Of a stretch of DNA of 64,000 bases, positions 35,662 through 44,269 are shown in pieces; positions within the stretch are counted from its first letter, which is position 1; every line of letters begins with the position of its first letter. A model generated the notes under the pieces. That model saw nothing but the letters and a program-made list of their open reading frames with translations, ran no database searches and had not been told where the DNA came from. The stretch comes from Lacrimispora celerecrescens (lineage in GTDB: Bacteria; Bacillota; Clostridia; Lachnospirales; Lachnospiraceae). The stretch spans positions 88,988 through 152,987 of the forward strand of contig NZ_JPME01000025.1 in assembly GCF_000732605.1 (NCBI RefSeq), given 5' to 3'. A program made the translations under genes and the position numbers.

Positions 35662-36939
35662 ATGAAAATGAAAAAAATGTTGGCAGTTGGTTTGACCTGC
35701 TCCCTGGCAGCGATGCTGGCTGCAGGATGCAGTGATTCAGGCAAAACCTCAGGCAAAAGTTCCGATTCGGGAGTCGCACACCTGGAGTTTTTCTCTTCAA
35801 AGATGGAAAATGTATCCACCATGCAAAAGCTCGTGGATAAATTCAACAACCAGAATACCGATGTCGAAGTCACCTTAAATTCCCCGGCAGATGCGGGAAC
35901 TGTATTAAAGACCAGGATGACTAAGGATGATCTGCCGGATATCATCGCCTATGGCGGCGATAACATCTATACGGAACTTACGGAAGCAGGGATCTTATTG
36001 GATTTAAGTGACCAGGAAGTATTAAAGACCATAAATGATTCTTATATGCAGATGGTCTATGATATCAATGGGGATAAGGCAGAAAAGGCATATGGCATCC
36101 CCTTTGCTGCCAACGCTTCCGGTGTTATCTATAATACAGATTTATTTCAAAAAGCAGGTGTAACGATTCCGGAGACTTGGGATGAGTTCATTGAGGTATG
36201 CGAAAAGCTGTCCGCAGCAGGCATCCAGCCCTTTGAATTAAGCTTCAAGGATAGCTGGACCATCTTACCCTCCTGGAACTCTCTGGCACCGGCAACCCAG
36301 CCCGAAGGCTTTTTAGATGCAAAGAAAGAAGGAACAGCCACTTTCCTTGGCACCCATGAAGAGGTTTTGGAAAAATACAGCAAGCTGGTGAATTATGCTC
36401 AGACAGACTTTATGGGAACTTCCTATGATGACGGCAACCGCAGCTTTGCAAATGGCGAAGCAGCAATGTTAATTAACGGCGTATGGGCCGTACCTGAAAT
36501 CAAAAAAACCAATGAATCCATCAATCTTGATATGTTTGCTTATCCTGCAACCAATGATAAGAGTAAAAACAAGGTTGTATCCGGGATCGATGTCATGCTT
36601 ATGGTGACAAACCAATGCAAGAACCCGGAAGCTGCCAAGCGCTTTGTGGCATTTATGTTGGAACCGGAAAACAGTCAGCTTTATATAAACGAGCAGTTTG
36701 CATTTTCACCGGTGGAAGGCGTTGTACAGGAGGATGCTTCGGTGGCCGGCCTGGCAAAGGATATTGCTGATGGAAAGGTTACTGATTTTGTAGACCATTA
36801 TTATCCCAACGGTTATAATTTGTCCGCTATTTTATCCGAGTTTTTCTTAAACAAAGCAAATGGTATGGATGAAAGCGAGAACATAGCTGCAACACTGAAA
36901 AAGTGCGATGAACAATATGATATCCTCAATACCCGTTAA
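35662..36939 (+). CDS. Sugar ABC transporter substrate-binding lipoprotein
   Basis: 425 residues, SBP_bac_1/family 1. Signal and lipobox LAAGC (Cys ~23), a Ser/Gly/Lys linker, then HLEFFSSKMENVSTMQKLVDKFNNQN. Closed by EFFLNKANGMDESENIAATLKKCDEQYD. ATG 35662 has GAGG 9 bases upstream; ATG 35653 abuts that site. It is followed by two permeases and GH13. Likely binds an alpha-linked gluco-oligosaccharide. No ATPase gene is in the operon, so a shared MsmX-type ATPase must serve it. Confidence 0.92.
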   Translation: MKMKKMLAVGLTCSLAAMLAAGCSDSGKTSGKSSDSGVAHLEFFSSKMENVSTMQKLVDKFNNQNTDVEVTLNSPADAGTVLKTRMTKDDLPDIIAYGGDNIYTELTEAGILLDLSDQEVLKTINDSYMQMVYDINGDKAEKAYGIPFAANASGVIYNTDLFQKAGVTIPETWDEFIEVCEKLSAAGIQPFELSFKDSWTILPSWNSLAPATQPEGFLDAKKEGTATFLGTHEEVLEKYSKLVNYAQTDFMGTSYDDGNRSFANGEAAMLINGVWAVPEIKKTNESINLDMFAYPATNDKSKNKVVSGIDVMLMVTNQCKNPEAAKRFVAFMLEPENSQLYINEQFAFSPVEGVVQEDASVAGLAKDIADGKVTDFVDHYYPNGYNLSAILSEFFLNKANGMDESENIAATLKKCDEQYDILNTR

Positions 36940-36963
36940 GCCTGGTAAAAGGAGGATCACACA

Positions 36964-37842
36964 TTGAATAAACATAGAAATAACCATATCAGTCCAGCGT
37001 TCTATCTTATGGTAGTTCCCGTGGCAGCACTGTTCTTTTTACTCCATACGGTCCCCTTTCTAAAGGGTATCTTTTACAGCTTTACCAACTGGAAGGGCTA
37101 TGGGAGCTGGGAATTTATCGGATTTAAAAATTTCCTGCAGTTTTTTAAGGATCCTTCCATAAAGCAGGCCTATGGCTTTACCTTCCAGTTTGCACTTTCC
37201 GCCACTGTCTTAGTAAACGTTTTAAGTCTGTCGCTGGCATGCGGGCTCAATGGAAAAATCCGGGGAAAGAATCTTCTAAAGGCGCTGTATTTCCTGCCAT
37301 ATATGCTGGGGACTTTAATCATTGGTTTTGTATTTAACTTTATCTTTGGCAATATCATTCCGGGATTTGGAAAAACAGCGGGTATCCCTGGTCTAAGCGT
37401 AAATATCCTTGGTACCAGCAAAGCATGGCTGGGGGTTTTGTTCGTTACTGTCTGGCAATCCATGGCCTTTAACACCATGATCTATCTCTCTGGTCTTCAG
37501 ACAGTGGATAAGGATATCTATGACGCGGCATCCGTTGACGGTGCCGTTGGCCTCCAGCGTTTTATCAAGATCACTTTTCCGCTTATTGCTCCTTTCTTCA
37601 CCATCAATATGGTATTAAGCGTTAAGAGCTTTCTTATGGCATTTGACCAGATTATGGCAATGACAGGGGGAGGGCCAGGAACTGCGACCACCACGATCTC
37701 CATGTTGATTTATAAGAGAGGATTTGACGGCGGACAGTTTGCCTACCAGTCAGCCAATGCCGTTATATTATTTTTAGTTGTGGCGTCTATTTCCGTATTC
37801 CAGCTGAAGATCTTAGAAAAAAGGGAGGCGAAAGTAAACTGA
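36964..37842 (+). CDS. Sugar ABC permease, MalF-like
   Basis: 292 residues with about six helices (BPD_transp_1). Coupling motif DIYDAASVDGAVGLQRFIKITFPLI. Start is a TTG with AGGAGG 6 bases upstream; no ATG is suitably placed. Overlaps the next permease by one base. It forms the channel with the partner permease. Confidence 0.92.
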   Translation: MNKHRNNHISPAFYLMVVPVAALFFLLHTVPFLKGIFYSFTNWKGYGSWEFIGFKNFLQFFKDPSIKQAYGFTFQFALSATVLVNVLSLSLACGLNGKIRGKNLLKALYFLPYMLGTLIIGFVFNFIFGNIIPGFGKTAGIPGLSVNILGTSKAWLGVLFVTVWQSMAFNTMIYLSGLQTVDKDIYDAASVDGAVGLQRFIKITFPLIAPFFTINMVLSVKSFLMAFDQIMAMTGGGPGTATTTISMLIYKRGFDGGQFAYQSANAVILFLVVASISVFQLKILEKREAKVN

Positions 37843-38672
37843 TGAAAGAGAAAGAAAAGACCAATTGGCTCCTGACAATCCTTCTGTCAGTAATCGCTGT
37901 TTTCGTGATCCTGGGCCCCCTTTATATTACTGTGGTAATCGCCTTAAAATCACCGTCGGATATGGAACATATACTGGCTCTTCCGACTTCCCTGCACTTT
38001 GAGAATTTTTCCATGGCATGGAAGCTTACCGATTATCCGAGGAAGTTCCTAAATACATTTTTTATCACAAGCATCAATCTGGTGTTTACCATCCTGACCA
38101 ATTCCATGGCAGCTTATGCCATTATACGGAATAAGGATAAAAGCAGATTTTTTAATCTCATGTATTATTATTTTATCAGCGCCATGTTTATCCCGTTTAA
38201 TGTGATTATGCTACCCCTGGTAAAGCAGGCCTCAGCCTTTCATTTGGATAACATCTATGGCATCACATTAATTTATATTATATTCGGACTGCCCATGAAT
38301 ACGTTTCTTTATTCAGGCTACATCAAATCCCTGCCTGTGGCATTAGAGGAGGCGGCGAAGATCGATGGGGCGGATACATTCCAGACCTTTTGGAGCATTA
38401 TATTTCCGCTTCTTAAGCCCATGAGCGCTACGGTGGCAATCCTGTCCTTTATGTGGACCTGGAATGACTTCTTAATGCCCCTGGTTTTGCTGAGCGACGC
38501 CAGCCAGCAAACCTTGCAGTTGGCCCAGTATGTGTTTAAAGGCCAGTTCTCCACGCAGTATAACCTTGCCTTTGCCTCATATTTAATGGTGCTGCTGCCA
38601 GTTTTAGCTGTATATGTTTTTTGTCAGAAATGGATCATCGCAGGAGTGACCAGCGGTTCTGTAAAAGCTTAA
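37842..38672 (+). CDS. Sugar ABC permease, MalG-like
   Basis: 276 residues, six helices, EAA motif ALEEAAKIDGADTFQTFWSIIFPLLKP, typical of the MalG/family-1 carbohydrate permeases. ATG overlaps the TGA of the preceding permease. GGGAGG is 13 bases upstream, so re-initiation by coupling is likely. Followed after 15 bases by GH13. Confidence 0.92.
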   Translation: MKEKEKTNWLLTILLSVIAVFVILGPLYITVVIALKSPSDMEHILALPTSLHFENFSMAWKLTDYPRKFLNTFFITSINLVFTILTNSMAAYAIIRNKDKSRFFNLMYYYFISAMFIPFNVIMLPLVKQASAFHLDNIYGITLIYIIFGLPMNTFLYSGYIKSLPVALEEAAKIDGADTFQTFWSIIFPLLKPMSATVAILSFMWTWNDFLMPLVLLSDASQQTLQLAQYVFKGQFSTQYNLAFASYLMVLLPVLAVYVFCQKWIIAGVTSGSVKA

Positions 38673-38687
38673 GGAAGGAAGAAGAAA

Positions 38688-40307
38688 ATGGACAGACAAT
38701 GGTGGAAACAAGCGGTTATATATCAGATTTACCCCAAAAGCTTTCAGGACAGCAACGGGGATGGGATCGGAGATCTTCAAGGGATTATCTCCAGACTAGA
38801 TTATTTGAAAGAACTTGGGATAGATGCTCTCTGGCTCTCCCCTGTCTATTGTTCGCCACAGGATGACAATGGTTATGATATATCCAATTATCAGGATATT
38901 GATCCAATGTTCGGAAATTTAGAAGATATGGAAGAACTGATTAAAAAAGCAGGAAGCCGTGGGATCCGGATTATCATGGACCTTGTATTAAACCATACTT
39001 CCGATGAGCATCCTTGGTTTACAGAGGCGAGAAAAAGTAAGGATAACCCCTATCATGATTATTATGTGTGGAGGGATGGCGTGGAAGGAACTGCTCCCAA
39101 TAGACTAAGAGCCGCTTTTGGAGGCTCAGCCTGGGAATGGGTACCGGAACTTGGACAATACTACTTCCATCAGTTTTCAGTGAAACAGCCAGATTTAAAC
39201 TGGGATAACCCAAAGGTTCGTCTGGAAATCCGGGATATGATCCTTTGGTGGATGGAGAAAGGAGTCGGCGGGTTCCGGTTAGATGTCATCGATTTGGTTG
39301 CCAAGGAGCCTGACCGTATGATCACAGCCGATGGTCCAAGGCTCCATGAATTTATACAGGAATTAAGCAGGGAAACCTTTCAGAAAGGAGATTTAGTCAC
39401 CGTAGGCGAAGCATGGAGTGCGAATCCGGACAATGCCGTTCGTTACAGCAATCCGGATGGCAGTGAGCTTTCCATGGTATTCCAGTTTGAGCATATCTGC
39501 CTTGACCAGAAAAAGGGCGGAGAAAAATGGGACTTAGCTCCTCTTCCATTCCTGGAATTAAAGCGTGCCTTATCCACCTGGCAGGAATCCCTTTACTTAA
39601 AAGGCTGGAACAGCCTGTTCTGGAACAACCATGATCTGCCGAGAATTGTATCCCGCTGGGGAAATGATAAGGAATACCGGATCGAATCTGCCAAGATGTT
39701 TGCAATCCTCCTTCATGGAATGCAAGGCACCCCCTATATCTACCAGGGAGAAGAACTTGGAATGACCAATGTAAGATATGATATGGAAGACTACCGGGAT
39801 ATTGAAACGTTAAATATCTATAGGGAAAGAACCAGAGCGGGATATAATGAAGCAGATGTCATGGAGTCTATCTATACAAAAGGCCGGGATAATGCGAGAA
39901 CACCGATGCAGTGGAATCATGGCAGAGAGGCTGGATTTACTGATGGAACTCCCTGGATCAAGGTGAATCCAAACTATCCGGAAATTAATGCAGAGGCCGC
40001 AATGGCAGATGAAAACTCTATTTTTCACGTCTACCAGAAGCTGATTGGGTTAAGAAAAACCCACGACGTATTCGTAGATGGGAAATACCGGCTCTTAATG
40101 CCGGAAGATCCCGATATTTTTGCCTATACCCGCACGCTGGAAGAAACTACTTTGCTTGTAATTTGTAACTTTCACGATAAAACAGTTCCATTGCAGCTGC
40201 CCAAAGAGCTTGACCGTGAGAAACAGCAGTTAATCAGCTCTTATATGGATGAAGGCCAGGCAGATGTGCTTAAGCCGTATGAAGCCAGAATGTATCTGAT
40301 CGGATAA
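38688..40307 (+). CDS. GH13 alpha-glucosidase, oligo-1,6-glucosidase type (Val next to the nucleophile)
   Basis: 539 residues, cytoplasmic. YQIYPKSFQDSNGDGIGDL, region I LVLNHTSDEH, QPDLN, region II GGFRLDVID with nucleophile Asp followed by Val, acid Glu in VTVGEAWSA, region IV WNNHDLPR. Val after the nucleophile is the hallmark of alpha-1,6 (isomaltose/oligo-1,6) specificity in GH13_31. Last gene of the operon, so it probably cleaves what the ABC transporter brings in (isomalto-oligosaccharides or panose, inferred). AAGGAAGG ribosome site before the ATG. Confidence 0.92.
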   Translation: MDRQWWKQAVIYQIYPKSFQDSNGDGIGDLQGIISRLDYLKELGIDALWLSPVYCSPQDDNGYDISNYQDIDPMFGNLEDMEELIKKAGSRGIRIIMDLVLNHTSDEHPWFTEARKSKDNPYHDYYVWRDGVEGTAPNRLRAAFGGSAWEWVPELGQYYFHQFSVKQPDLNWDNPKVRLEIRDMILWWMEKGVGGFRLDVIDLVAKEPDRMITADGPRLHEFIQELSRETFQKGDLVTVGEAWSANPDNAVRYSNPDGSELSMVFQFEHICLDQKKGGEKWDLAPLPFLELKRALSTWQESLYLKGWNSLFWNNHDLPRIVSRWGNDKEYRIESAKMFAILLHGMQGTPYIYQGEELGMTNVRYDMEDYRDIETLNIYRERTRAGYNEADVMESIYTKGRDNARTPMQWNHGREAGFTDGTPWIKVNPNYPEINAEAAMADENSIFHVYQKLIGLRKTHDVFVDGKYRLLMPEDPDIFAYTRTLEETTLLVICNFHDKTVPLQLPKELDREKQQLISSYMDEGQADVLKPYEARMYLIG

Positions 40308-40350
40308 GTCAATCCGATATTCGCAATCCGCTTCGCTGCTTTATGAGGTT

Positions 40351-40386
40351 AAAAAGAAGAGAGCCATTACCGGCTCTCTTCTTTTT
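40351..40386. terminator. Bidirectional terminator between GH13 and RpiR
   Basis: 15-base arms (40351-40365 and 40372-40386) around a 6-base loop, with A- and T-runs built into the arms. It serves both convergent genes. Confidence 0.9.
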
Positions 40387-40406
40387 TTATCAGCCATGGG
40401 CGTCTT

Positions 40407-41144
40407 TCACTGGCACTCATTTAATTCTTCTAACACCTGGCTCATTAAATATTCAAATACCACAATCACCCTTGCATAAAAATAATTGGACTGCAGATTC
40501 CGGTCATCCAGGGTCTTATCATCCAGAATCGGAATATTGACGGTAGACGTGCGGCCAATATAATTGCTCTGTTCTCCTGTAAAAGATATGATATCCACCT
40601 GATTTTCATTTGCGTAGTCAACAAGCTTTGCAATGGTATCTGTTTCCCCGCTCTTGGAGACCACAATAACTAGTGATGCACCAAGACGGTTTTTATCATA
40701 TACTGCATAGGCATTGGTCTTAATTACCCGGAAACCGGTTACCAGAAGCTTACGCTCCATATATTCCGCCAATGGGGAGGAAAATCCGGTGGCAGATACC
40801 AAAATAATATTATTTCTGTGTTTTTTTAACTGGTTCATAAAATCATTTAGTAATTCATCTGGTATATCGCTGATAAAGCTGGTAATATCCGATAGTCTTT
40901 CTTTATTTTTTCTATGACTTGTAATCATAAAATTAAGCCGGTATATCATATCGGTATATCCGGTATATCCCATCTTTTTTGATAATTTGATGATCGTTGC
41001 AGCAGATACAAAATTTTGATTTGCAACTTCTCGTACTGCCATATGAAGTACCTGTTGATTATTTTCCAGAATATAATTTAATATCTGGGTTTCCGTATCT
41101 GTCAGCTTGTATTTATCCGCCAGTTTATAAACATCAAATTTCAT
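40407..41144 (-). CDS. MurR/RpiR family transcriptional regulator (third)
   Basis: About 245 residues. HTH (~12-75) with SAATIIKLSKKMGYTGYTDM; SIS domain (~95-235) with VSKSGETDT, the classic phosphosugar loop. Unlike the first two RpiR proteins it keeps the S-x-S-G-x-T core, so it likely senses a sugar phosphate. Start at ATG 41144 (AAGGTGA 8 bases upstream) or GTG 41156 (AAGGAAGGG upstream); either is possible. Convergent with the ABC/GH13 operon. Confidence 0.88.
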   Translation of the reverse strand: MKFDVYKLADKYKLTDTETQILNYILENNQQVLHMAVREVANQNFVSAATIIKLSKKMGYTGYTDMIYRLNFMITSHRKNKERLSDITSFISDIPDELLNDFMNQLKKHRNNIILVSATGFSSPLAEYMERKLLVTGFRVIKTNAYAVYDKNRLGASLVIVVSKSGETDTIAKLVDYANENQVDIISFTGEQSNYIGRTSTVNIPILDDKTLDDRNLQSNYFYARVIVVFEYLMSQVLEELNECQ

Positions 41145-41231
41145 AAGTCCGCTCACCTTAATCCCTTCCTTTTTATGATATCCCCTGCTGTCAATATCAT
41201 TCATTCCACTGGTTTTAAGGCACACAAGAAA

Positions 41232-41270
41232 AAAGACAGGCTGTCAGGTACTTCCTTTCAGCCTGTCTTT
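41232..41270 (-). terminator. Terminator of the aspartate kinase gene
   Basis: Perfect 12-base arms AAAGACAGGCTG/CAGCCTGTCTTT with a 15-base loop; TTTTTTCTTG follows on the minus strand, right after the stop codon. Confidence 0.85.
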
Positions 41271-41275
41271 CTGTC

Positions 41276-42595
41276 TTAGACCTCTGTCGTAATAAATATA
41301 TCATAAATTGCCCTGATCGCTTCCTCAAAATCTGCGTTCTTTACGCCAATGATGATGTTGAGTTCACTGGATCCCTGGTCAATCATTTTTACGTTTACCC
41401 TGGAATGGGCAAGAGCCGAAAAGATTCTTCCGGCAGTCCCTCTGGTTGCCTTCATGCCCCGGCCTACCACAGCAACAAGTGCCAAGTCTGATTCCATCTC
41501 AAGGAAATCCGGTTCTACGGCCCTGTGGATTCCTGCGATGACGGACTGTTCATAATCTTCAAATTCTGACTGATGGACAAAAACGGTCATGGTATCGATT
41601 CCTGACGGCATATGCTCAAAGGAAATACCGTACTTTTCAAATACCTCCAGTACCTTTCTCCCAAAACCGACTTCCGCATTCATCATGGCCTTTTCAATAT
41701 TAATGGAGCAAAAGCCCTTCTTTCCTGCAATTCCCGTAATGGTATAATGGGGCTTTCTGCAGGTGCTTTCCACGATTAAGGTTCCTTTGTCCTCCGGTTT
41801 ATTGGTGTTCCGGATATTGATGGGGATTCCTTCTTTTCTTACCGGGAAAATAGCATCCTCATGAAGGACACTGGCCCCCATATAGGCAAGCTCTCTTAAC
41901 TCCCGGTATGTAATGGTCTCGATGACCTCAGGATTCTTAATGATCCTGGGATCTGCCACCAGGAAACCGGAAACATCCGTCCAGTTTTCATACATATCCG
42001 CATGAATGGCCTTTGCAACAATGGAGCCTGTTATATCAGAACCGCCTCTGGAAAAGGTTTTTATGGTCCCGTCATCCTTTGCTCCGTAAAAGCCCGGGAT
42101 TACCGCCCTCTCCACATGTTCTAAGCGCTCTCCAAGCTCTTTATTGGTGAGCTCTGCATTAAAATTACCGTCTGCATCAAAGAAAATCACTTCAGCCGCG
42201 TCAATGAATTCGTAGCCCAAGTATTCCGCCATCACCAGTCCATTCAAGTACTCTCCTCTGGAAGCCGCATAATCACGCCCCGCTTTTTTAAGGAAATTTT
42301 CTTCAATGGTTGCAAACTCATGATCCAGATTCAGATTAATGTCAAGTCCGTCAATAATCTCTGCATAACGCTCCTTGATTTTTTCCAGAATCTTTTTATA
42401 GCTTTTTCCATCTGCTGCCCCATCATAACACTGGTATAACAGATCAGTCACCTTCTCATCCTTGTCATGTCGCTTGCCTGGCGCTGATGGCACCACAAAC
42501 CGTCTGCTCTTGTCCCCGCGGATGATCTCGCCAACTTTCTTAAACTGCTTTGCGCTGGCCAAAGAGCTTCCTCCGAATTTCACAACTTTTTTCAT
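41276..42595 (-). CDS. Aspartate kinase
   Basis: 439 residues. Kinase domain (~1-290) with VVKFGGSSLASAKQF and FSRGGSDITGSIVAKAI; two ACT domains (~300-439), including SGIDTMTVFVHQSEFEDYEQSV and LALVAVVGRGMKATRGTAGRIFSALAHSRVNVKMIDQGSSELNIIIGV. First step of lysine/threonine/methionine synthesis; the ACT pair suggests feedback control. Start 42595: GAGGAG 8 bases upstream; the ATG at 42601 is too close. Own promoter at 42642-42670. No lysine riboswitch seen. Confidence 0.95.
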   Translation of the reverse strand: MKKVVKFGGSSLASAKQFKKVGEIIRGDKSRRFVVPSAPGKRHDKDEKVTDLLYQCYDGAADGKSYKKILEKIKERYAEIIDGLDINLNLDHEFATIEENFLKKAGRDYAASRGEYLNGLVMAEYLGYEFIDAAEVIFFDADGNFNAELTNKELGERLEHVERAVIPGFYGAKDDGTIKTFSRGGSDITGSIVAKAIHADMYENWTDVSGFLVADPRIIKNPEVIETITYRELRELAYMGASVLHEDAIFPVRKEGIPINIRNTNKPEDKGTLIVESTCRKPHYTITGIAGKKGFCSINIEKAMMNAEVGFGRKVLEVFEKYGISFEHMPSGIDTMTVFVHQSEFEDYEQSVIAGIHRAVEPDFLEMESDLALVAVVGRGMKATRGTAGRIFSALAHSRVNVKMIDQGSSELNIIIGVKNADFEEAIRAIYDIFITTEV

Positions 42596-42641
42596 AGGCA
42601 TATCTCCTCTGATACAGGTTATCATTACATATTTAACGGAA

Positions 42642-42670
42642 ATAATATCCTAATTGGTATCAGCTGTCAA
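42642..42670 (-). promoter_or_regulatory. Aspartate kinase promoter
   Basis: Minus-strand TTGACA (42670-42665), 17-base spacer, TATTAT (42647-42642). An AT-rich stretch just upstream holds a repeated ATGCATAAA (42688-42714) which may bind a regulator. Confidence 0.75.
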
Positions 42671-42716
42671 GTATTTTTAATAATTCATGCATAAATTTCC
42701 ATTTTTATGCATAAAC

Positions 42717-43298
42717 TTACTCCTCCATCTCCCGGTTTATCTTCTCCTCGCAGGAACGCATGGCCAGGATGGTCTTTTCAAACAGTTCATCAAGAGTCCA
42801 GCCCAAATTCTCTGCACCTGACGTGATCACATCCCTGGAACAGCCTGCCGCAAACTTCTTGTCTTTAAACTTTTTCTTAAGACTAGAGACTTCTAAGTCC
42901 ATAACGCTTTTGGAAGGGCGCATTCTGGCAGCCGCTCCGATGAGCCCTGTCAGCTCATCTGCCGCAAACATGATCTTTTCCATCACATGCTCCGGCTTTA
43001 CATCCGAACAGATGCCATAACCATGGCTGCATATGGCATGAACGAGCTCTTCTTCCGCCTCGATTTCAGAAAGAAGCTCAGGGGCCTTTTTACAGTGTTC
43101 TTCCGGAAACTGTTCAAAATCCACATCATGAAGAAGTCCTGCAATTCCCCAGAATTCTTCCTCAGACCCAAATCCCATATCTCCTGCGTACCACCGCATT
43201 ACTCCTTCCACGGTCAGACTGTGAAGTATATGAAACGGTTCCTTATTATACTTCTTTAGTAACTCCAGTGCCTGTTGTCTTGTGATTGCTGTTTTCAT
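42717..43298 (-). CDS. HD domain hydrolase
   Basis: 193 residues. HD motifs: FHILHSLTVEGVMRWYA (His), IAGLLHDVDFEQFPEEH (HD pair) and ICSHGYG (third ligand), then KIMFAADELTGLIGA (Asp). A metal-dependent phosphohydrolase of the HDIG type. It lies 28 bases after a DUF523 gene, probably one unit. Substrate not identifiable. Confidence 0.85.
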   Translation of the reverse strand: MKTAITRQQALELLKKYNKEPFHILHSLTVEGVMRWYAGDMGFGSEEEFWGIAGLLHDVDFEQFPEEHCKKAPELLSEIEAEEELVHAICSHGYGICSDVKPEHVMEKIMFAADELTGLIGAAARMRPSKSVMDLEVSSLKKKFKDKKFAAGCSRDVITSGAENLGWTLDELFEKTILAMRSCEEKINREMEE

Positions 43299-43325
43299 AG
43301 TGTTTTCGTCTCCTTATCTATAAAA

Positions 43326-43793
43326 CTATGTCTCAATGTTGCTTTCTCCTGATACAAGGATTCCATTTTCTTCCAAAAGCCTTGCGGTCACACCGTCTCC
43401 AGGAACCTTTGTCCCGGAAAACGTCCCGTCATAAATGCATCCATGGCCGCAGGACGGACTCCGTTCCTTTAAAATCGCCCGCTTACAGCCATATAGCCTG
43501 GCTAACTTCAAAGTTTCCTCTGCTCCCTTAAAAAAACTGTCAGTCACGTCTTTTCCTGACCGGTCCACCACTCGAACTATGTCAAGATCCCCTGTTTCAC
43601 CAGAAACAAGCTGCTGCTCCGCAGGCTCTCTGGGCGTCCCTAAACCTCCAAGCTGCTCCGGACAGACTGGTATGAAATTGTATTTATCTATAAGTCTAAT
43701 GAGGCCTTCCTGTTTGCCGTTACCGCCGTCATAGCGGCAGTTGACTCCCAGCAGGCAGGCACTCACCAGTATATTTTCTTTTTCTCCGCTCAT
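43326..43793 (-). CDS. DUF523 domain protein
   Basis: 155 residues. Family features ILVSACLLGVNCRYDGG, PVCPEQLGGLGTPREPAE and LKERSPSCGHG (conserved cysteines). DUF523 proteins are of unknown function and may bind metal or an Fe-S cluster. AAGGAGG 6 bases before ATG. A promoter and a leader hairpin precede it. Confidence 0.88.
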   Translation of the reverse strand: MSGEKENILVSACLLGVNCRYDGGNGKQEGLIRLIDKYNFIPVCPEQLGGLGTPREPAEQQLVSGETGDLDIVRVVDRSGKDVTDSFFKGAEETLKLARLYGCKRAILKERSPSCGHGCIYDGTFSGTKVPGDGVTARLLEENGILVSGESNIET

Positions 43794-43843
43794 CTTCCGC
43801 CTCCTTTTTCAATTCTACCTTCACACCTTTGTGTAAAAAAACA

Positions 43844-43867
43844 TCCTCCAGGCAAAAGCCCAGAGGA
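43844..43867 (-). terminator. Leader hairpin before the DUF523 gene
   Basis: Stem TCCTC..GGC / GCC..GAGGA with a 2x2 internal mismatch and a TTTT loop, followed on the minus strand by TTTTTTT. It lies ~20 bases after the transcription start and 50 bases before the gene, so transcription may attenuate here. Confidence 0.5.
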
Positions 43868-43889
43868 CATTAATTCTTCGTCTTTTTTA

Positions 43890-43917
43890 ATTATAACATA
43901 TGGAGTAAAATTTGCAA
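43890..43917 (-). promoter_or_regulatory. Promoter of the DUF523-HD unit
   Basis: TTGCAA (43917-43912), 16-base spacer, perfect TATAAT (43895-43890) on the minus strand. Confidence 0.65.
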
Positions 43918-44117
43918 TATTTTTGAAATTTAATATACTTTATCAGTATATAAAAATTTGTTTGAAAATCCTTAAAATCACCTTTATTTTCCAGCTCCAT
44001 TTATAGATTTTATCTATAAGTAAAAGCAAGGAAACCTCCTGTTTAAGCGAAAAAACGATTGTTCTAACTTTTTTTTGTATGGAACTAAAAATTTTTTATA
44101 TTTTCATGTAATATTAA
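43918..44117. promoter_or_regulatory. AT-rich regulatory gap upstream of the molybdenum hydroxylase
   Basis: No gene in this gap (43794-44269 has none). Two 7-5-7 inverted repeats are visible: ATATACT-N5-AGTATAT (43933-43951) and TTATAGA-N5-TCTATAA (44001-44019). They are possible operators for the hydroxylase operon. No riboswitch recognised. Confidence 0.4.
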
Positions 44118-44146
44118 TTGTTTTTGTTTCGTTTATATGTTAAAAT
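44118..44146 (+). promoter_or_regulatory. Promoter of the molybdenum hydroxylase
   Basis: TTGTTT (44118-44123), 17-base spacer, TAAAAT (44141-44146), leaving a ~115-base leader. Confidence 0.5.
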
Positions 44147-44269
44147 GTACGAGAAAGAAGAAATACAGACGCCATCTTTAACAAAATTATGCAAGAGAGT
44201 ATTGTTAAAAACAATGTGCGGAATTATATAATATCAACTAAGAATGAAAAGAGAGAGAGAGGTATTGTC

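Noticed and set aside
42600..42716. Lysine riboswitch upstream of aspartate kinase
   Set aside because: The leader is only about 40 bases long and lacks any lysine-box motif.
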